Shown one piece after another: positions 58,032 through 64,000 of a stretch of 64,000 bases of DNA. The stretch comes from Oidiodendron maius Zn (Eukaryota > Ascomycota > Leotiomycetes > Myxotrichaceae), in contig KN832879.1 of the NCBI GenBank assembly GCA_000827325.1, positions 682,001 through 746,000 on the forward strand, given 5' to 3'. The first letter of the stretch is position 1. Each line of letters opens with the position of its first letter. The notes under the pieces were generated by a model. That model worked only from the letters and a program-made list of their open reading frames with translations. It had not been told where the DNA came from and searched no databases. The position numbers were made by a program, and so were the translations under genes.

Positions 58032-61005
58032 ATAAGGGATATGGTAACTGCATCTCGTGTAGACTAGACTTGTACGTTAGGGGGACCAAAGTATTATAGA
58101 TGCGTTTCTTAGGGATAGCATGGATAATAACCAGCTCTTCCTTGTACACATCTACTCTGTCGCGTTGACTAGAGGAATACTTAAATACGTGCCTATCTGA
58201 ATCTGTTGATTCTCGTGATTCTTAGAACGATCTATTAATGCCGCAGAAATATAACCTCTGTATACAGGCAACCCGATTATTACCCAAAAGTAGCCACATA
58301 AAAGTAAACCTATTCATAGGAATGTTGCAGAGGTATCAAGTGCAGTACTATCAGCAATGCAACTCCACTTTTCCGTATCTACCCTTACAATTGGCCCCAG
58401 TCCGAGACTTCTGCTCTCTGAAATTATACATATCAAGCAACGTATATCTTTGCATTGTAAATCGAATTCTCTCACTACTTGGTGGGCCGAATGCCGACGA
58501 ACTGCTCCAACATATGTCGGTACGACATCCAATAGGTCTCGCCTGGCAGATCGGCGAACTTGCAGCCCGCCTCCTTGAAAGTGTAAGCCTTATGCAACTT
58601 GCTCTCCATCCATGTCTTGATTACTTTCCCTCTGGAGCGAATAGTGAAGGCGTTCTTGACATCGATATGGTGTCAGAAGAGGCCGAAGAGGATGCCATAC
58701 AGCTACAGTTCGATCCTCAACGCCTTCTCTTACCGTGTGGGAAGGGAGGGTCTGACTTGGTGATTTCCTTGTTGATGACGACAACGGACGAGGGGACCCA
58801 GATGGCCGGGCCTCGCTCATGCCACTGTTGGAGGAGCGAAATTTGGCTCTAAATTCGTTTTCGCATTTCTAAACTGATCTTCCGCGAAGGTGTGCGCCTC
58901 ACAGCTCAGGCACTTGATAGGCTCGGCGGCACAGAGCAGACTCATCACCGGGGAGCTCTACTGCCCATAGACATCATGGTACCGCCGGTGAGATTTTAGT
59001 TGAAGAATATATTGTTGTCCGCTTTGGCGAGCATGGATCCGGAAACCTATACGAAATATAGTAAACGATGCAGGGAGATAAACTTGTTGTTCGACTTGTC
59101 GTAGAAGGTGAGTCCAATGCGGTAAGATGTTGTGCCCCAAGAGAACACAAAAGTCCAGACTAAGTCTCCTTAAGACGAAAGCCGTCCCATCAGTAGGTGC
59201 TGCTAGAATGTGGCTTCAAGTGCGCAGGGCCCAATGACTTCAGCTTCGTTGAAGACAAGATTCTGAAATTTAGACTGATTGTCAAACGGATAGCTATGTC
59301 GATGAGAGATGATGTTGGACATGCAAACTTGGCCGATCATCAATTATATCTCTCTGCTCCTCTAAATGGTATTGACTTTGAGATTTATATCTGCTGTACC
59401 CGGAAGCATATCCGCCGTGGTGTTGTTCATATAGCTTTACAGGACATGCAACTTAGTGACATTCTGATAGCTGGCACAATCACTGGGAAAGGATAAATCT
59501 CCCATCAAGTTGCTCTGGGCTTTGTGATTATTTACTTGGGTACGCAGCACAGCCAAGCGCATTTTACCGATCAAGGGGTTGCCATGTATACACTGGTCCT
59601 AAAGCAACTTAATCTGGCACTATTAGATTCGAAATGCCATACCAGTAATGATGTCATTATTTCAGTTGTCACTTTGGCCCTGTTGGAGTGCTTCGTGCCA
59701 GTGCCCCCCAGCACTATTTGAAGCATATGATTGGGCCGGAGTGACAAATTGGGCTCTGTGACCCGTCTCATACTACTCCCCAAAATCCCCTGTTGTCTAC
59801 ATCGATTATAGCAAGACCAGAATGGAAGATAGCCTTAAGGTCAAGCTGCTCAGGAGAAGGGAAGCAGGAGCTGGATCTATTTAACGTCTTAGCAAACAAT
59901 ACGGTCTTAATGACAATGCGTGATAGCTCATTGGCGAATTGGGGATTTGACCCTGAGAAGGATGTACACCAATGAGATAAAATAGAGCGTAAGACACTGA
60001 CTTTATTAGCTCAACTCTGTGCTTGAGAAAGCTATGTGGAAGTGATAAAGGAATTTCTACTTAGAAACTCCAGTAGCCTTTATCAGGCCTCAGCAATAAG
60101 AGTCTTCGGGACTTGCTATGCTTCTATTTCTCACGGGTTCTGAGATCCCGTGGTGAACATGTTGAGGTTTTATAACACGGTACTCATATACGTCCTCTGC
60201 TTCCCCTACACTTAAAAATTGTGGGATCTCCTCCGACCAAAATCTCATACAAAGCACATTGCAGGAAGCCGGGTGCCCAGTTGTCCCTGGACACATACCA
60301 AAGACGATTACGCAGCTGTGGAAGAGCTAGCAGCCTTGGAAGTCTGTCGCTGTATTCCATATTACTTAGTCCTAAAATCGCATTTGGAGTCAGGCTATTC
60401 GCCAGTCATTCAATTAACTGTGACATCTGCATAGACTGACAGCCTATTCTGTTGAAATGGATCACCCCCGTTACAGGCTCCATACTGAAATCCGAGCGCA
60501 AGTAAGATATGAAGCAGCTTATTTACTTTTAGTATCATATCTCTACTAAAGTTGAAGAGCCATCTAGCGTGCATTGATGAATGAGCTAGTGATCACTTTG
60601 GGCTTGCTATCATTATTGAAGAGCTGCGCGGCTCGCGCCTAAAAATAAGTGCGGTTGGTAGCTGATGCCTTGGTGCCTGATAGTCGTAGTACAGATCATC
60701 GCTAGTGCAGGCGGAGCTTGAGAAGGAGAACAGCACCTGACGAATCTCTACACGTTCCAGCCCACGCGACATCTGGCTCTCCAGAGACCGAGAGCAGAAG
60801 CACGAATTGCTCCAGCTGCAGCACCGTCCTCCTGCTCAGCTTCGGCCACTTCCCCGGACCCCCTAGGACATGAGCGATTGAGCACGCGCCTCCTCACCAA
60901 CTAGCCCCTGAAATCTCTTGCTCCGCGCCGATTCCAACAGATGCCCATCGAGCTTCGCATCCTGGGAGAGGAGCTGGCTGTCTTATAAAGGCCCGCGAGG
61001 TCAGA
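58032..61005. other. 3-kb gene-poor block
   Basis: No gene supported. A 204-codon plus-strand frame (58238-58852) and several frames of 60-100 codons (for example 59197-59496, 59793-59975) have ordinary amino-acid composition but no recognised motif, and none connects by good splice sites. The block may be decayed gene sequence. The last few hundred bases should hold the striatin promoter and leader. Confidence 0.45.
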
Positions 61006-63642
61006 ATGGCCTGGCAGTCTTTGTCTGGCATGGGTGGGGGTGGCAATGGAGGCGGCGGTGGAGAGGTTCAGCAGCCGACGAACCAGCCCCAGGGAACCGA
61101 ATATACACTGCAAGGTATGTCTGTATGGAGGGGGTAATCGAATACTGTGATTTGAGGTTGATAATTTCCCAGGTGTGATGCGCTTCCTACAGAGCGAATG
61201 GCACCGGCACGAGCGAGACCGTAATGGCTGGGAGATCGAGAGACAAGAGATGAAAGGCAGGATAGCGAGACTGGAAGGCAGCACGAGGAAATCAGACAGC
61301 TCGAACAAGAGTTTAAAGAAGTACATTAATATGCTGGAGAAGGCTCTGAAGGAGAGGGACGCACAAGTAAAGGCTCTCAAAACAGGACTGCAGCCAGTGC
61401 CACCTGTCGAGGAGAAGTCACCTAGGCCGAAACGTGAGTTGCGCATATGGATTGATCATTGATTCCATACTAATAGTTGAGATAACAGTTCCGGAGAAGG
61501 CACAGAAGTCATTCCTCGAGGTCGGCCCGGAGATGGAGGTGGAAAAGGTGGAGCAGGACCCTGATCGAGGCAACTTGAAGGAGTTTATGGACAAGACACA
61601 AGGAGAACTCACATATCTCATGGTGTCGCCATCAAACCCGTTGCCACCAAGGGAGCCACTGGCATTCGAAGAAATGCTTCAGCCTCCAGCGTTTGAGGGA
61701 CAGCAGATCACAGAGGAGGCGTACCAACAGCCAAGACCAAAGAGTAATATGCGCGAGACTAATTTATCGAGGCCGTCCCCATCCCCGAACCACTACCCCC
61801 CACCGGTTCCATCGACGGCCAGCCTGGCAATCCGCAATCCTGATGCGCCGAGGGCTGCTGGAGATCAGCAGCCCCAACCTCAAACGTCTCAGCAAGATTG
61901 GCCTGCATCATTCCAAGTGACTTCTGCGTCGCCCACAGAGGAGGATGGTACAAAGGTGAACCATGGCTATGATACATATGGGCGCCCTATCAAGACGGAA
62001 GAGACTGAGGTAGATGCCCAAGAGGCAGATAGCTGGGACAAGGCAGGCGGATGGGACTTCAATGAAGCAGCGCACTTCCCGGATTCCGATAAGCCCAGTC
62101 CCCAGAGAGCTGATACCGACCTCTTCCCGATCGCCCAAGACTCTCCGAAGTCGCCGGGCCGAGGCGGCCTTGCGGGATCGCACAGGAGAAAGGGCTCTAT
62201 GTCCCGGCGCAAGAGCGGGGAGCATGATCTGTCGCTTAACCCGCACCAGAAGGTAGAGGGGGCATTCAAGGTCCGGTTCGGTCTCAGAGGCCACCTGGAT
62301 GCCGTGCGGTCGGTGATCTTCAGCGGCGGAGGGACCCCGGGCGAGCCGGAGATATGTACAGCAGGTGATGACGGGACAGTCAAGAGATGGATCATCCCAG
62401 CGCGGTACGAGAATCAAGGAGGCATGCACTCCAGCACGAACGACCTCGATATCTCGAGCTACTTCACGCATCGCGGGCACACGGGCGCGGTCATGTGCCT
62501 CACCTCATGGTCGCCGTCGCAGAATTTCTCTAGTGGAGGTCGAGCGCATGGTGATGGATGGCTCTTCTCAGGAGGCCAAGACGGCACTGTGCGGGTGTGG
62601 GAGCGCGGCCGGGTCGACCCGAAGGCCACTCTGGATGGGCACACCGATGCGGTCTGGACAGTGTGCGTGCTCCCCGGGACGACTGGCGCTGTGTTTGGGC
62701 CGAACAACTCCTTCGGCGGACCTGATCGCATTATTCTTGCTAGTGGTGCAGCAGATGGGGCCGTGAAGGTCTGGTCTGTCAGTGCTCCACCGCAGTTGAT
62801 GTCGCCGCAGGCAGGCAGCGTTGGTCGACGAGGGGGCAGGGTCCGAGGAAACTCGATGTCGTCTGGCTCCGGATTCCCTACGTCACCACAGCCTACAGTG
62901 GCCTCGAATACACCCTTCCACCACTCTCTTATCCACTCGATCTCGCGCACTAATAGTACTGCTTCACCAACTTGCATCACGCCGCTGTCGGCCTCTGGGG
63001 ATTGTTTTGTTGTGGCATACTCTGATGCCGCGGTGATCGTGTATGATACGAGGAGTGGGGAAGAGGTAGCAGCCATGGCCAGTCTAGAGACCTACGACGG
63101 CACCAACTCCAGCGCCGTCAACGCCATCGTGGCGACCACAACCGGCCTGGATGGATCCCTGAGCTTCGATTCCGGGCGCGGCCTGTCAGAGGACGAGGGC
63201 GTCGTGGGGGGAGCTACTGGATCGAGTGGCGGTGTCGAGGGCATTATCATCAGCGGGCACGAGGATCGGTATATTCGCTTCTACGACGCTAATAGCGGTA
63301 CGTCTCACTTTCCCTTTCATCTTAACTTAACCCCTTCTTTAATTTGCGAGAGATGAAATGCTAATCACATGTGATGAAATAGGCCAATGCACGTACAACA
63401 TGCTCGCGCACCCAGCCGCAATCTCCTCGCTGTCTTTGTCACCTGATGGAAGAGAACTCGTCTCGGCAGGCCATGACGCCAGCCTGAGGTTCTGGAGTCT
63501 AGAGAAGCGCGCGTGTACGCAGGAGATCACAAGTCATCGGCTGATGCGCGGCGAAGGCGTGTGCTCCGTGGCATGGAGCCATGATGGCCGCTGGGTGGTG
63601 AGTGCAGGTGGAGATGGGGTAGTGAAGGTTTTCGCACGGTAA
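61006..63642 (+). CDS. PRO11: striatin (STRIPAK scaffold), PRO11/FSR1-type
   Basis: Four exons, 61006-61114, 61173-61433, 61489-63297 and 63383-63642, give 812 residues. Introns are 58, 55 and 85 nt, with GTATGT, GTGAGT and GTACGT donors. A Gly/Gln-rich start ([17 protein letters not shown]) precedes [32 protein letters not shown], the conserved striatin caveolin-binding and coiled-coil entry, which continues through [19 protein letters not shown] disordered middle follows, with a basic patch ([14 protein letters not shown]). The C-terminal WD40 propeller begins at [15 protein letters not shown], and repeats are visible at [60 protein letters not shown] and [11 protein letters not shown]. Striatin scaffolds PP2A and GCK kinases at the ER/nuclear envelope. 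In filamentous ascomycetes it is needed for hyphal fusion and fruiting. Confidence 0.94.
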
Positions 63643-64000
63643 AGGCGTGCATGTCTTGATAAGGGAGAGGGGATAGGAGAAGAGCAGAGGATACGGGGGT
63701 GATTGTTTTTGTGATGAGAAGCAAGGATGTGTGAACAAGATATTTTCGAATACCCAGCCGCGTACAGCAGAGAAAGTGGGAAAATCCAGCATCATCATCT
63801 CAGGAATCGATTTGGCATTGCGTTTTTTTACTTTGTTGCATGTTTTGGGAGAAGCGATTCGATATCAGGATGAGAGGAGATGGAGGATTGGGGGGCGGAA
63901 TGGGAAGTTTTTTCCATTACCGAGATGAGAGAGATGAGAAGATGAGAAGATGAGAAGATGAGAAGATTACTGTAGTCTAGAACACCAGCGAAAGCGTAAT
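63643..64000. other. downstream flank of the striatin gene
   Basis: 3' UTR and intergenic DNA with a short GA-rich tandem repeat. No gene seen before the window ends. Confidence 0.5.
63933..63966 (+). repeat. 8-bp tandem repeat GATGAGAA x4
   Basis: Four perfect consecutive GATGAGAA units (63933-63964) followed by GATT, preceded by a related GAGATGAGA. An ordinary purine-rich microsatellite. Confidence 0.85.

Overview
This is a nuclear window from a filamentous ascomycete (Pezizomycotina). The evidence is short introns (about 45-126 nt) with GTA/GTG donors and CTAAC-type branch points, a fungal-type Zn2Cys6 regulator, an AA9 lytic polysaccharide monooxygenase (LPMO), a striatin of the fungal PRO11 kind, a HET-domain remnant, and a transposon carrying the C-to-T signature of repeat-induced point mutation (RIP). 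A plant-associated or saprotrophic leotiomycete-like fungus is a guess. The sequence alone does not fix the class.

Layout. 1-8.3 kb: a small cysteine-rich protein, the Set3C co-repressor subunit Snt1, and divergently from it deoxyhypusine synthase. 10-15.2 kb: spliceosomal cyclophilin CWC27 and heat-shock factor HSF1. 15.2-19.5 kb: a long gene-free, partly GC-rich stretch leading to a PIN4-type RRM+R3H protein. 22.6-29 kb: clamp-loader subunit RFC3, a P-loop ATPase gene that looks damaged, and a Zn2Cys6 factor. 30.3-35.2 kb: the AA9 LPMO, an assembly gap, ARPC3 of the Arp2/3 complex and TRM6 of the m1A58 tRNA methyltransferase. 35.9-43.6 kb: a HET-domain scrap, a MINDY deubiquitinase with a CaaX end, a PRISE-like reductase and a secreted protein with three copies of one cysteine-rich module. 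45-49.7 kb: an SMI1/KNR4-domain protein lying between two inverted copies of a dispersed repeat, a minisatellite and a GNAT acetyltransferase. 50.7-55.4 kb: a RIP-mutated autonomous Helitron. 55.9-64 kb: GPI19/PIG-P, PHO88/SND3, a 3-kb gene-poor block and striatin.

Most genes are ordinary housekeeping genes in mixed orientation and do not form a cluster. The only plausible local functional pairing is the Zn2Cys6 regulator next to the LPMO, and that is inference. The most distinctive element is the Helitron. Its 4.5-kb Rep/helicase frame keeps a single reading phase throughout, yet holds 44 in-frame stops (40 TAG, 4 TAA, no TGA), which is the pattern expected from CpA-directed RIP alone. I found no convincing novel defence or biosynthetic system. 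No tRNA, rRNA or CRISPR feature was recognised.
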